A DNA stretch of 36,243 bases from Halobacteriales archaeon QH_7_69_31 (GTDB lineage Archaea; Halobacteriota; Halobacteria; Halobacteriales; Haloarculaceae). Below the pieces are notes generated by a model, which saw only the letters and a list, made by a program, of their open reading frames with translations, had not been told where the DNA came from and searched no databases. A program made the position numbers and the translations under genes. Every line of letters starts with the position of its first letter. Positions within the stretch are counted from its first letter, which is position 1. Below, one piece after another: positions 9,097 through 20,723 of this stretch. Location: the NCBI GenBank assembly GCA_003021745.1, contig PXQY01000090.1, positions 1 to 36,243 on the forward strand, given 5' to 3'.

Positions 9097-10281
9097 TTAT
9101 CGGGGTTCCAGCTCCGATTCGTGCCGGAGTGAGGACCGATCGAGGTCAGCGGCCGCGTCACGGCCGGCCAGCCCCATCGTGAGATCGAAGTCCGCGATGA
9201 GGTTCTCCAGCACGTGGTGGACGCCGTCGCGGCCGCCGAGCGCGAGGCCGTAGACGAACGGGCGGCCGAGGAGGCAGACGTCGGCCCCGAGCGACAGTGC
9301 CTTGTATACGTCCGAACCCCGACGGATGCCGGAGTCGAACGTGACGGTGGCCTCCTCGCCGACTTCCTCGACGACGTCCGGCAGCGCCTCGAGTGCGGTG
9401 ATGGAGCCGTCGACCTGGCGGCCGCCGTGGGTGGAGACGCCGACGCCGTCGGCGCCATGCTCGAGGGCCAGCCGGGCGTCCTCGGGGTGGAGCACGCCCT
9501 TGATGAGCACGGGGAGGTCGGTGTGTTCGACGACGAATTCGAGGTCGTCCCACCGCAGGGAGGAGTCGCCGAAAATGTCGAGAAAGTGGTCGACGGCGGC
9601 CCGGGTGTCGTCCTCGGGCGGGGCGTCGAGGGCGTCACGGAATGCGGGGTCGGAGAAGTAGTTCGCGACCCCGTGGCCCTCGAGGAACGGGTAGTAGCCC
9701 TGGTCGATCAGTCGTTCGCGCCACCCGAGCGTCGGGGCGTCGACGGTAATGACGATGGCATCGTAGCCTGCCGCCTCGGCGCGGTCGAGGAACGATCGGG
9801 CGATGGCCGGGTCGCTGGACCAGTAGAACTGGAACCACTTCGGGGTGTCACCCAGCTCATCGGCCACGTCTTCCAGTGTGGTCGAGGACAACGACGAGAG
9901 GATGAAGGGGACCTCGGTGTCGGCGCAGGCGGCGGCGGTGGCGAGTTCGCCGTCCTCGTGGACGAGCCCTTGGACGCCGAGCGGGGTCACCATCACGGGG
10001 TAGGGGAGGGCCTGGCCGAACGCTTCGACTTCGAGGTCCCGGTCGGCGACGCCCTGAAGCATCCGTGGCACGATGCGCCACGCGGAGAAGTCCTGCTCGG
10101 TGCGGAACGTCTCCTCGGCGCCGGCGCCGCCGTGGACGTACGCGCGGGCCTGCTCGCTCATCGCCTCGTGGGCGCGCTCCCGGAGGTCCTCGTAGCGGAC
10201 CGGGAACTCGGGCGCCTCGCCGTCGAACATCCCGTCGCGGTACACGCGGTGTAGGGTCCGGGTGCCGAACTGCTCGGGCAT
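9097..10281 (-). CDS. FMN-dependent alpha-hydroxy-acid oxidase, lactate 2-monooxygenase-like
   Basis: VYRDGMFDGEAPEFPVRYEDLRERA, YVHGGAGAEETFR, GLSSLSSTTLED region, VLIKGVLHPEDARLALEHGADGVGVSTHGGRQVDG, FDSGIRRGSDVYKALSLGADVCLLGRPFVYGLALGG. Confidence 0.88.
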   Translation of the reverse strand: MPEQFGTRTLHRVYRDGMFDGEAPEFPVRYEDLRERAHEAMSEQARAYVHGGAGAEETFRTEQDFSAWRIVPRMLQGVADRDLEVEAFGQALPYPVMVTPLGVQGLVHEDGELATAAACADTEVPFILSSLSSTTLEDVADELGDTPKWFQFYWSSDPAIARSFLDRAEAAGYDAIVITVDAPTLGWRERLIDQGYYPFLEGHGVANYFSDPAFRDALDAPPEDDTRAAVDHFLDIFGDSSLRWDDLEFVVEHTDLPVLIKGVLHPEDARLALEHGADGVGVSTHGGRQVDGSITALEALPDVVEEVGEEATVTFDSGIRRGSDVYKALSLGADVCLLGRPFVYGLALGGRDGVHHVLENLIADFDLTMGLAGRDAAADLDRSSLRHESELEPR

Positions 10282-10381
10282 GCCCGGGGTGTCGGCGCGG
10301 GCCCGCTTAGCGTTGTGGGACACCGCCGCGGCAGGGATCGAGTTGCGCCAGGTCCAGTCTGGCGAGTGCGACGGCGTCCGG

Positions 10382-10506
10382 TCGTGGGGCGACGCCTCTT
10401 CGGCCGTCCGTGGTCGTGGGGCGAGGCCTCCTCGGCCGCCCGTGGTCGTGGGGCGAGGCCTCCTCGGCCGACCATGATCGTGGGGCGAGGCCTCCTCGGC
10501 CGCCCG
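10382..10506. repeat. Four-copy 32-bp tandem repeat (TCGTGGGGCGAGGCCTCCTCGGCCGnCCGTGG)
   Basis: TCGTGGGGCGA starts at 10382, 10414, 10446, 10478; last partial; intergenic between divergent genes. Confidence 0.95.
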
Positions 10507-10663
10507 TCCGCGAGTCGCTCCACCGGTCGCGGTGCACCGGTCCCGTGCACGGGCGACCGACCGGCCACCCACCGGAAACGAGCCGGTCGCCGTCCGGACG
10601 ATTGGTCGGATACCCGAGGTGTAGGTTCCCCGCTTAATAGCCCGGGACCCGACGGACCACGGG

Positions 10664-12637
<1,974 letters not shown>

Positions 12638-12802
12638 TACCGGGGGACGGACGACCGCCATCTATCGAACCGGTGACCGCGGTACCGGTCCAGAAACCCA
12701 CGGAGTCACGCCGGCACGGGCGACCCGCAGCGACGCGCGGAAATCGGGCCATCGATCGACCGATCGACCGCCTTTATATGGACTCCGCTTGCAGCCCCGT
12801 GC

Positions 12803-13177
12803 ATGGCCGAAGGTGACACCCTCCTCAACGCCGTCGTCGGTGGCATCGCGTCGATCGTCCTCTCCTTTATCCCCCTCTCGCCCGTCCTGGGCGGCGCCAT
12901 CGCCGACTACCTCGAGGGCGGCGACCGGAGTACCGGCCTGCGCATCGGCGTCTACGCCGGCATCGTCGCGGCGATCCCGCTCGCGCTCTTCCTGGTCGCG
13001 GCCATCGCCATCTTCGGATCCGTCCTGGCGATAGGGCCAGGCGATGGCGGAGGTGCCACGATCCTGGTCGTCTTCGTCGTCGTGCTCGTATTTATGGCCC
13101 TCTACACCGTCGGCCTCAGCGCCTTCGGCGGCTGGCTCGGCAACTACGTCAGGTACGACACGGACCTGTTCGAGTGA
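12803..13177 (+). CDS. DUF5518-like small membrane protein
   Basis: 124 aa, 3-4 TM, VVGGIASIVLSFIPLSPVLGGAIADYLEGGD, TATA-like tttatatg at 12773. Confidence 0.7.
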   Translation: MAEGDTLLNAVVGGIASIVLSFIPLSPVLGGAIADYLEGGDRSTGLRIGVYAGIVAAIPLALFLVAAIAIFGSVLAIGPGDGGGATILVVFVVVLVFMALYTVGLSAFGGWLGNYVRYDTDLFE

Positions 13178-13466
13178 GCGTCGGGAAGAGCGGCGGGGAA
13201 GGAGCGTGCGGCCCCATCCTCCGGGCGGCTCTCGGAGGGGGCCCGGTAAGGGTTTTGTGCCCCGGTCCGTCAGGCGTCAGACGGCCGTCTGCCGGCGGTT
13301 TTCGACCACTCCAGTTCAGTACTCGGTCCCCGTTCGCGCCCCCTGACCCGCGTCGATCGGGTGGGTCTCCTTCCGGACGTTCGTCACGAGGTCGGCGTGG
13401 TCGGCGAGGTAATCGGGCCGCTCGTGGCCGCGGGGGAGCACAACCTCGAGGTCGGCCGGCGCGGCC

Positions 13467-13548
13467 GCGAGGAGGTCCCGGACGTTGCCGGGGTCGACAA
13501 GCCCCCGTTCGGCGGCGTATAGCACCTCGTCGAGGACGAGCATGTGGA
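13467..13548. repeat. 82-bp direct repeat, copy A
   Basis: 79/82 identical to 13645-13726 (three substitutions). Confidence 0.97.
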
Positions 13549-13584
13549 ACGGAGTGAGCCGTGAGCAAGCGAGCGCCGCCGGAT

Positions 13585-13630
13585 GGGCGAGCGGGAGGAG
13601 TGACCAGCGGGAGCGACGACACGCGAGCCG
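13585..13630. repeat. Dispersed repeat core (46 bp), copy 1
   Basis: gggcgagcgggaggagtgaccagcgggagcgacgacacgcgagccg; 45/46 identical to 33639-33684. Confidence 0.95.
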
Positions 13631-13644
13631 GGCGGCGCGCGGCA

Positions 13645-13726
13645 GCGAGGAGGTCCCGGACGTCGCCGGGGTCGACTAGCCCCCGTTCGGCGGCGTACAG
13701 CACCTCGTCGAGGACGAGCATGTGGA
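13645..13726. repeat. 82-bp direct repeat, copy B
   Basis: 79/82 identical to 13467-13548. Confidence 0.97.
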
Positions 13727-14267
13727 CGCCGTCTTCCGGGTCGGCGTCCAGCGCGAACGGCGTGGTGAGGTCGGCCGCCGCGGCGGCGTCCACGAGGTCG
13801 CGGGCCCGGTCGAGCCCGGCCGCCGCCTCCGCGGCGTGGTCGCGCTCGTCGGTCCCGTCGGCCATCGCGTGCCAGCCGTAGTGGCCCCGGTTCTCGTAGC
13901 TCAGCCCCGGCATCGCGGCGATGGCGTTGTACTCCCCGCGGACGTCCTCGACGCTACCGGCGCCGCCCTTCATGAACTGTAATGCGTGGACGCGGTAGCC
14001 GTGGCCCGCCGCCCGGAACGCCATCCCCAGTGCCGCCGTCGTCATACCCTTCCCGTCGCCCCACCACACCTGTGTCGGGCCGAAATCGGGCGGCGCCGCG
14101 GGCGTGATTTCCATGGCCCCACCAAGGGCGAGCACGACCAAAGGTGCTGGCACTGACCCGCGACGGCCTCCGATCGCCGGTTCGGAATCCCGGACGAACG
14201 CCGACCGAGTACCTTCTTCATTCGTAGATGTGAGGACCGCGTCGGTGTCGATCCTCGCGGCGTGGGG

Positions 14268-15752
14268 CTAGAGGTAGCCGAGCCGCTCGAGCCGGCGCTC
14301 GGTCTCGGCGCTCATCCCGACGGTGGCCTCCGGGTCGACCGCGGCCCGGTCGAGGCCGTCCCGCCACGCCGTCAGCCGTTCGCGGAGCCGCCGCGTCCGC
14401 TCGGGGCGGTCGGCCGACCGGTCCCGCCGCTCGCCGGGCGGCCGCCGGACGTCGTACAGCGACTCGCTGCCGTCGGACCCGCGGACGTACTTGTACTCGC
14501 CGGTCCGGATGGCCCGCAGCGACCGGTCGTACCGCCGGACGTGCTCGGGGAGGTCGCCGAACCGTTCCTCGAGTCGCGCCATGGAGGGCTGGGGGGCGAC
14601 GTACTCCGCGAAGACGGCCTCGCGGGGCTCGGCGTCGGCGTCGGGGTGGAACGACCGCCCCTGGCTCTGCTCGCGGAGCCGGGCGTCCTCGACGCCGGTC
14701 GCGTCGAGCAGCGTCGTCGGCAGGTCCGACAGCTGGACGAGCCGGTCGGTGGTGGGCCCGCCGGTGTAGGCCCCGCCGTGGACGACGAGCGGGACGTGGA
14801 GGACCGTGTCGTGGAGGTTGTACTGGTGGCCGAGGAAGCCGTGGTCGCCGACGTTCTCGCCGTGGTCGCCGAGGACGACGAGCAGGGTGTCGTCCCACTC
14901 GCCGGCGGCCCGGAGCGCCGCCCGGAGGCGGTCGAGCTGGCGGTCGACGTAGGCGAGTTCGCCGCGGTAGAGGGCGGCCAGGAGCCGGCAGTCGCGCTCG
15001 GTCAGCTCGTAGGCGCCGACGTCGTAGGCCCGCGGCTCCTGCCGGACCGACCGCGCCTCCTCGTAGCTCGCGTCCGCCGGGAGGAACGGCGCCGCACACT
15101 CCCGCGGCGGCCGGTACTCGACGTGTGGCTCGATGAGGTTCACGAAGAGTAAGAAGGGCCGGTCGTCGTCCCGGTCTCCCAGCCAGCCCGCGATCCTATC
15201 GGTCGTCCGCGCGGCGCCGTCGTCGCCGGACGGCTGGAGCAGCTCGCTGTAGGCGAGGTTGACCGCGTTGACGAACGGGTTGCCGTCGAGGAGGGAGTCG
15301 GCCACCTGCCCGAGCTGCTCGGTCCGTTCTCGGGCCCGGCGGACGGCGCCCATGTCCGTATCGGACTGCCAGTACTGCCAGCCCTTCCAGAACGTCTCGA
15401 AGCCGCGGGCGAACCCGAACTCCCCGGTGATCCAGGTGTTGTTGGTGACGCCGATGGTCTCGTACCCCGAATCCACGAACGACTCCGCCAGGAGGCGGTG
15501 GCCCGCGCCGAGGGAGGTGTGGTCGCCGTGGGCGCCGTGGGTCGACGGGTAGGTGCCGGTGAAGAGGGAGGCGTGGGAGGGGAGCGTCCAGGGAGCGGTG
15601 GCGAAGGCGCGTCGGTAGGCGGTGCCGTCTGCGGCCAGCGCCGAGAGCGTCGGCATCGTCTCCGGTCCGGGCGGGCCGGCGTCCCGTCCGACCGGCGTAT
15701 CTAGTGCACGAGCCGTATCGAGGACCACGAGTGCGACGTTGGGGGATGGCAT
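14268..15752 (-). CDS. Sulfatase family protein
   Basis: MPSPNVALVVLDTARALDT, APWTLPSHASLFTGTYPSTHG, VVLGDHGENVGDHGFLGHQYNLHDTVLHVPLVVHG. Confidence 0.9.
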   Translation of the reverse strand: MPSPNVALVVLDTARALDTPVGRDAGPPGPETMPTLSALAADGTAYRRAFATAPWTLPSHASLFTGTYPSTHGAHGDHTSLGAGHRLLAESFVDSGYETIGVTNNTWITGEFGFARGFETFWKGWQYWQSDTDMGAVRRARERTEQLGQVADSLLDGNPFVNAVNLAYSELLQPSGDDGAARTTDRIAGWLGDRDDDRPFLLFVNLIEPHVEYRPPRECAAPFLPADASYEEARSVRQEPRAYDVGAYELTERDCRLLAALYRGELAYVDRQLDRLRAALRAAGEWDDTLLVVLGDHGENVGDHGFLGHQYNLHDTVLHVPLVVHGGAYTGGPTTDRLVQLSDLPTTLLDATGVEDARLREQSQGRSFHPDADAEPREAVFAEYVAPQPSMARLEERFGDLPEHVRRYDRSLRAIRTGEYKYVRGSDGSESLYDVRRPPGERRDRSADRPERTRRLRERLTAWRDGLDRAAVDPEATVGMSAETERRLERLGYL

Positions 15753-16007
15753 GATGGGTGGTGGCCGGCGCCACGCGCCGGCGGCGCGCGGTGTCGGCGT
15801 GCACCGCGGTAGGTCGCGGGGACTCAGCAAGGGCTATCTGCTTGCATGCACAGTCGCTCGGAGATTCCGGCGTCCCGGTCGCCGGAGTTCGCCCTGTTCC
15901 GGCGTCGACGACCGGTATCTCGTCGGGACGACGAGCCCGGTGACTGCCTCGGTTGCGAACGCAGGCCCAAATATTTTTACCCGTATCTTCGTAACGACGA
16001 AATCCCA

Positions 16008-17549
16008 ATGTCGCGTCCACTCCTGGACGAGGACCCCGACGTCGGTCCCATCACGACGGACCTCCACGTCGTCTCGAACAGGGAACCGTACCGGCACGAG
16101 TACGGCGGGGCGGCAACTGACGGGATGGGGGTGGACGGCACCGGGGCGACGGATGGGCGCGAGGGAGACGTCGTCGTGGACCGGCCGGTCGGCGGGCTCA
16201 CCGCGGGTCTCGACCCGGTCATGCGGCGGCTCGGGGGGACCTGGATCGCGTGGGGTGACGGCGAGGCCGACTTCGCCGTCAGCGACGACGACAACCGCGT
16301 CGCGGTCCCGCCGGAAAATCCCCAGTACACCCTCCAACGCATCCCGCTTTCCGACGAGGAGGTCGACGGTTACTACGAGGGCTATGCGAACCGGACGCTG
16401 TGGCCGCTGTGTCACGCCCAGATGGGCAACGTCGAGTTCCGCGCCGACGACTGGGAGACCTACAGGACGGTCAACCGGAAGTTCGCCGCCGTGACGGCCG
16501 ATAGCGTCGACGACTCGTCGACCGTCTGGTTCCAGGACTACCACTTCGCGCTGGCACCCCGGTACGTGCGCGCCGAGACGGACGCGTTACTGATGCAGTT
16601 CTGGCACGTTCCGTGGCCGGCCGCGGAGGTCTTCAGGACCGCACCCAACGGCGAGGCGCTGTTGAAGGGGCTGTTGGCCAACGACCTCCTCGGCTTCCAC
16701 GTGCCGTGGTACTGCTCGAACTTCCTGGAGTGCGTCGAGGAGTTCCTCGAGGAGGCCATCGTCGACTGGGCCGAGGGCCGCGTCCACTACGGCGACCGAC
16801 CCACACGGGTCGAGTCCTTCCCGCTCGCGGTCGAAGCGGCGGAGATCAGGGAGCTGGCGGAGGCGGGTGCCGACGACGACGCGAGCGGTCGGTTCCGCGC
16901 CGACCACGGCATCGATCCCGACCGGCGGCTGGTGCTCGGGGTGGACCGGCTCGACTACACCAAGGGCATCCCCGAGCGGCTCGCCGCGCTGGAGCACCTC
17001 TGGGAGACGCGGCCGGCGTTCCGCGGCGCGTTCACCTACGTCCAGAAGGGCCGGGAGAGCCGCCAGGGCATCGACGCCTACCGGGAGCTGCAGGCGACCA
17101 TCGACGACGCCGTCGCACGCCTCAACGACCGGTTCGGCACCGACGGGTGGCAGCCGGTCGTCGCGACCACCGACCACCTGCCGCCCGCACAGCTGTACGG
17201 GCTCTACCGGGACGCGGACGTGGCGCTCCTGACGCCGTTGCGCGACGGGATGAACCTCGTCGCCAAGGAGTACGTCGCCGCCCAGGCCGACGACGACGCG
17301 GCGCTCGTGTTGAGCGAGTTCGCCGGCGCCTACCGCCAGCTGGGCGAGGACGCCATCGGGGTCAATCCCCGGAACACGCCGGAGACGGCGGCGGCGATCG
17401 CGCGTGGCCTCGAGATGGACGAGGGGGAGCGCCGGGTCCGCATGCGGCGGCTCAGAGACCAGGTCGCCGGCGAGACCGTCGACGGGTGGATCGAGTCGGT
17501 CATGGACGCCGCGGCGGCGGTCGCGGGCCGGCGGAGGCGGGCGCGGTGA
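16008..17549 (+). CDS. otsA: Alpha,alpha-trehalose-phosphate synthase (GT20)
   Basis: [87 protein letters not shown]-like aaatattttta at 15970. Confidence 0.93.
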   Translation: MSRPLLDEDPDVGPITTDLHVVSNREPYRHEYGGAATDGMGVDGTGATDGREGDVVVDRPVGGLTAGLDPVMRRLGGTWIAWGDGEADFAVSDDDNRVAVPPENPQYTLQRIPLSDEEVDGYYEGYANRTLWPLCHAQMGNVEFRADDWETYRTVNRKFAAVTADSVDDSSTVWFQDYHFALAPRYVRAETDALLMQFWHVPWPAAEVFRTAPNGEALLKGLLANDLLGFHVPWYCSNFLECVEEFLEEAIVDWAEGRVHYGDRPTRVESFPLAVEAAEIRELAEAGADDDASGRFRADHGIDPDRRLVLGVDRLDYTKGIPERLAALEHLWETRPAFRGAFTYVQKGRESRQGIDAYRELQATIDDAVARLNDRFGTDGWQPVVATTDHLPPAQLYGLYRDADVALLTPLRDGMNLVAKEYVAAQADDDAALVLSEFAGAYRQLGEDAIGVNPRNTPETAAAIARGLEMDEGERRVRMRRLRDQVAGETVDGWIESVMDAAAAVAGRRRRAR

Positions 17550-18451
17550 GCCCGGACCCGACCGGCGAGTCGCCGTCCCTGGACCGGGCTTCGGACGGCG
17601 CGCGGAGCGGGGGCCGCCCGGGCCTGACGCCGTGGGGGAACCGGGCCTCCGACGAGGCGCCGGCGCTTCTGGGTAACTGGCTGTCGATGGTCGAGGGACG
17701 GCTCTCGCGCTGTTGGCACCTGACGCTGTGTCTCGACTTCGACGGCACGCTCGCGCCCATCGTGGCTGACCCGGAGGCGGCAGCCATGCCGGCCGACGTC
17801 GAGCGGGCCCTCCGGGCGCTGGCCGACCGGCCCCGCGTCGACCCCGCCGTCGTCAGCGGCCGGGCGCTGTCGGACCTCCGGGAGCGCATCGACCCGGACG
17901 TGACCCTCGCCGGCAACCACGGCCTCGAGATAGCCCGCGGGGACTCGGAGTGGGTCCACCCGGGCGCCGCCGAGCGGCGCGAGGCGCTCGAACGCGCTAT
18001 GGCGGACGTGGCCGAGCGCCTCGCGTCCTATCCGGACTGTCGGGTGGCGGACAAGGGCGCGACCGCGACGGTCCACCACCGCGGTGCCGACGCCGGCCAC
18101 GCGACCGTCCGGGCCGCCGTCGACGCCGCCGTCGCCGACGAGCCGGGCCTCGTCGCCACCGACGGTCGGAAGGTCGTGGAGGTGCGGCCGGACGTCGACC
18201 ACGACAAGGGCGATGCGGTCCGCGAACTCGTCGACGATCGGCAGTCCGAGGCCGCGGTGTACGTCGGGGACGACGTCACCGACGAGGACGCCTTCGCGGC
18301 GCTCGACGAGCTCGCCTGTGAGAGCATGGGCGTCCTCGTCGGCCGTCGGCGCTCGGCCGCCGACTACCGCGTCCACGACGTCGACGGCGTCCGTGCGTTC
18401 CTCGAGTGGCTCGACGACGCGGCGGTGCCCGCGACCGGCGGCGGCCGGTAG
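17546..18451 (+). CDS. otsB: Trehalose-phosphatase
   Basis: LCLDFDGTLAPIV, VVSGRALSDLRERI, LAGNHGLEI, VYVGDDVTDEDAFAAL; GTG start overlaps otsA stop (GTGA). Confidence 0.9.
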   Translation: MSPDPTGESPSLDRASDGARSGGRPGLTPWGNRASDEAPALLGNWLSMVEGRLSRCWHLTLCLDFDGTLAPIVADPEAAAMPADVERALRALADRPRVDPAVVSGRALSDLRERIDPDVTLAGNHGLEIARGDSEWVHPGAAERREALERAMADVAERLASYPDCRVADKGATATVHHRGADAGHATVRAAVDAAVADEPGLVATDGRKVVEVRPDVDHDKGDAVRELVDDRQSEAAVYVGDDVTDEDAFAALDELACESMGVLVGRRRSAADYRVHDVDGVRAFLEWLDDAAVPATGGGR

Positions 18452-18578
18452 CGGTACCGCGCGGCCGTCGGGCGACCGCGACCACGGGTGTCCGTCCTGT
18501 CGGCCGGCCGCCGGCGGTCAGTCACGACGACGGACGGCGTCTGCCGGCCGAATCCGGGGATCGAGCACGTGCACCCAA

Positions 18579-18599
18579 ACTTTCATCACAGTTGAAAGT
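18579..18599. promoter_or_regulatory. Palindromic operator candidate ACTTTCA-tcacagt-TGAAAGT
   Basis: Perfect 7-bp arms 24-44 nt upstream of the HTH regulator start at 18623. Confidence 0.5.
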
Positions 18600-18622
18600 A
18601 CGATACTGTATAGATTTCACTC

Positions 18623-19327
18623 ATGCCGACCATCGCCGTCGCTAACGTCCCCGTCGAGGAGTTCGCACTCCGGGAGTCGCTCCGGGCGATCCCCGACCTC
18701 GTTGTCGAAACCCAGCGCGTGGCCGAGAAGGGCGAGGGGCTCGTGATGCCGCTTTTGTGGGCTCGCGGCGCCGGCGGTGAGACGGTCCAGGCGGCGTTCG
18801 ACGACGACCCGAGCGTCCGCTCGGCCGACCGCATCGCCGACTACGAGACCGAGTCGCTGTACCACATGGAGTGGGATCGGAACGTCGACCTGGCCGTCAG
18901 GATGCTGACCGAGGACGGGGCCACCATCCTCGACCTCTACGGGGCGAGCGACGGCTGGCACATGCGTGCGATGTTCCCGAACCGGGAGACGCTCGCCCGT
19001 ACGGCCGACTTCTGTGAGGACCACGGCCTCGAGTTCGATCTCCGCCAGGTCCGCGAGATGGACGAGACCCCGAGCGGTCGATGGGGCCTCACCCACGAGC
19101 AGTACGAGGCCCTCCGGGTCGCGTGGGAGGTCGGCTACTTCGACGTGCCGCGGGAGGCCAAACTCGGCGACATCGCGGACCGGCTGGACGTCAGCCACCA
19201 GGCGCTGTCCGAACGCCTCAGGCGCGGCCACGCCAACCTGGTCCAGGAGACCATCGGCGTGGGGCCGCCCGAGAAGACGTTACCGGCGGTCGGTAAGGAG
19301 ACCCTGGCGAGCGGCGACACCGGCTAG
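18623..19327 (+). CDS. Bat-like helix-turn-helix (HTH_10) transcriptional regulator
   Basis: C-terminal LTHEQYEALRVAWEVGYFDVPREAKLGDIADRLDVSHQALSERLRRGHANLVQETI. Confidence 0.88.
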   Translation: MPTIAVANVPVEEFALRESLRAIPDLVVETQRVAEKGEGLVMPLLWARGAGGETVQAAFDDDPSVRSADRIADYETESLYHMEWDRNVDLAVRMLTEDGATILDLYGASDGWHMRAMFPNRETLARTADFCEDHGLEFDLRQVREMDETPSGRWGLTHEQYEALRVAWEVGYFDVPREAKLGDIADRLDVSHQALSERLRRGHANLVQETIGVGPPEKTLPAVGKETLASGDTG

Positions 19328-19427
19328 AAGCGAGCCGCGCGACACGGCGAGACCCCTGCGACAGAAGCGACATCGGGCAAGCGGGTGAGGAAGGCGACGC
19401 CGCCGCGGAGTGCGTTCCCGAGGGCAC

Positions 19428-20308
19428 CTACAGCCACAGGAGGATCCCCAGCCCGGCCACCGCGGCGTACGCCACGAAGCCGGCCCGCTTGACGGCGGCG
19501 AGCGCCCGCTCCCCGTCGCCGACGGTCGGGAGGTCGGCGACGTCGTTGAGCACATACGCGTCGGGCGTCTCGAGGCGGACGTCCAGTGCGGCCGCGAGCG
19601 TCCCCATCGGCCACCCCGCGTTCGGCGAGGCGGGCGCGTCGGCGTAGCGGCGGGCGCGCCAGGCGGCCTCCGGGTCGCCGGCGGCGGGACCGAGCAGGAC
19701 GGCGGTCAGCCGCGCCGGAACGAACATGACCGCGTCGTCGAGCCGGGCGCTGCCCCGCCCGAACGCGCCGGGGTAGCCCAGCATGGAGTCCATCGTGTCG
19801 ACGGCCTTGACGAACGCCGACGCGGCCGCCCCGGCCGGCAGCGAGACCGGGGCGACCACCGCGAACGCCAGCAGTGGCGCGACGAGGCCGTCCGAGAGGT
19901 TCTCCGCGAGGCTCTCGACGGCGGCGCTCCGGACCAGCGGCGGCGACAGCGCCCCGGCGTCGCGGCCGACGAGTGCCTCCAGGGCCTCGCGGGCCGCGTC
20001 GGGATCGGTGATGGTCTCCGCGACGGCGCGGTCGCCGACCTCGACCAGGAGCCGGAGGCTGGTCGTCGTCCAGAGGACGAGGCCGGCGAGCGTGGCGACG
20101 ACGATGCCGGGCAACGGCCGTGTGGCCCGCAGCGGCAGATACACCAGGACCGCGACGACGGCGGGGAGTGCGACCGCGACGGCCGCGCCGGCGAGTCTCG
20201 GCGACCGCCACTGGCGGGCCGCCAGCCGGCCGGGGGTTCCCGAACGATCCAGTCGAGGGCGGCCGCGAGGACGACGGCCACGGTGATGCCGAGCGGCACC
20301 TGGGTCAC
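19428..20308 (-). pseudogene. cbiB: Adenosylcobinamide-phosphate synthase CbiB/CobD with apparent N-terminal frameshift
   Basis: N-terminus VTQVPLGITVAVVLAAALDWIVREPP in one frame; body PGRLAARQWRSPRLAGAAVAVALP...ENLSDGLVAPLLAFAV...KAVDTMDSMLGY...DAPASPNAGWPMGTLAAALDVRLE in another frame; HPVxxxG motif not found. Confidence 0.7.
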
Positions 20309-20571
20309 GGCACAACCTCCCGGTCGGCCGCGACCGCGGCCAGCGGCCGCCCGCTGGCGTCGAGGAACCGGGCGCCGGCGGTCTCGATGGCCACGTCCGT
20401 ACCGGGGTCAGTGCCGCCATGGACCAGGTCGGCGATGGTCTCGAAGCTGAGCGGGTCGGGGTTGCGCCACCCGGTGCCGACGCAGTCGACCGCCTCCCGG
20501 AGGACCGCCGCCGGGTTCGCGGGGGCGCCGGCCTCCAGCAGCGTGCCGGAGAGGACGACGGAGACTGCCAC
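20305..20571 (-). CDS. Small hypothetical protein upstream of and overlapping cbiB (GTGA)
   Basis: GTG-initiated 88-aa ORF VAVSVVLSGTLLEAGAPANPAAVLREAVDCVGTGWRNPDPLSFETIADLVHGG...; stop overlaps GTG of cbiB. Confidence 0.5.
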   Translation of the reverse strand: MAVSVVLSGTLLEAGAPANPAAVLREAVDCVGTGWRNPDPLSFETIADLVHGGTDPGTDVAIETAGARFLDASGRPLAAVAADREVVP

Positions 20572-20723
20572 TGCAGGTTCTACCGCCGGCCGCGACTTGA
20601 ATATCCCGGCACCAATCCGACGACGGATCGACGGACGACCGTCGGTGGCGCCCCGTGGGGCACCAACTACAACTGCCTGGAACCCTTCAGCCGGACGAAC
20701 GGGGCCTCGCCAGCCCACCATTC

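Larger units (their letters stand above)
13316..14114 (-). pseudogene. cobA: Interrupted cob(I)alamin/corrinoid adenosyltransferase (CobA/CobO family)
   Basis: 5' part METPAAPPDFGPTQVWWGDGKGMTTAALGMAFRAAGHG...HMLVLDEVLYAAERGLVDPGDVRDLLAAA then frame lost; 3' part MLVLDEVLYAAERGLVDPGNVRDLLAAAPADLEVVLPRGHERPDYLADHADLVTNVRKETHPIDAGQGARTGTEY* in another frame; 799-178=621 nt gives an intact 206-aa ORF (the 5' peptide begins MEITPAAPPDFG). Confidence 0.85.

Noticed and set aside
10382-10506. CRISPR-like array reading of the 32-bp tandem units
   Set aside because: Units are contiguous with no variable spacers and no cas genes nearby; simple tandem repeat.
13149-14153. 334-aa fused ORF as a novel CobA-fusion protein
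   Set aside because: Its C-terminal half is out-of-frame Arg/Pro-rich translation of the insert and the real cobA 3' end; better explained as a frameshifted gene.
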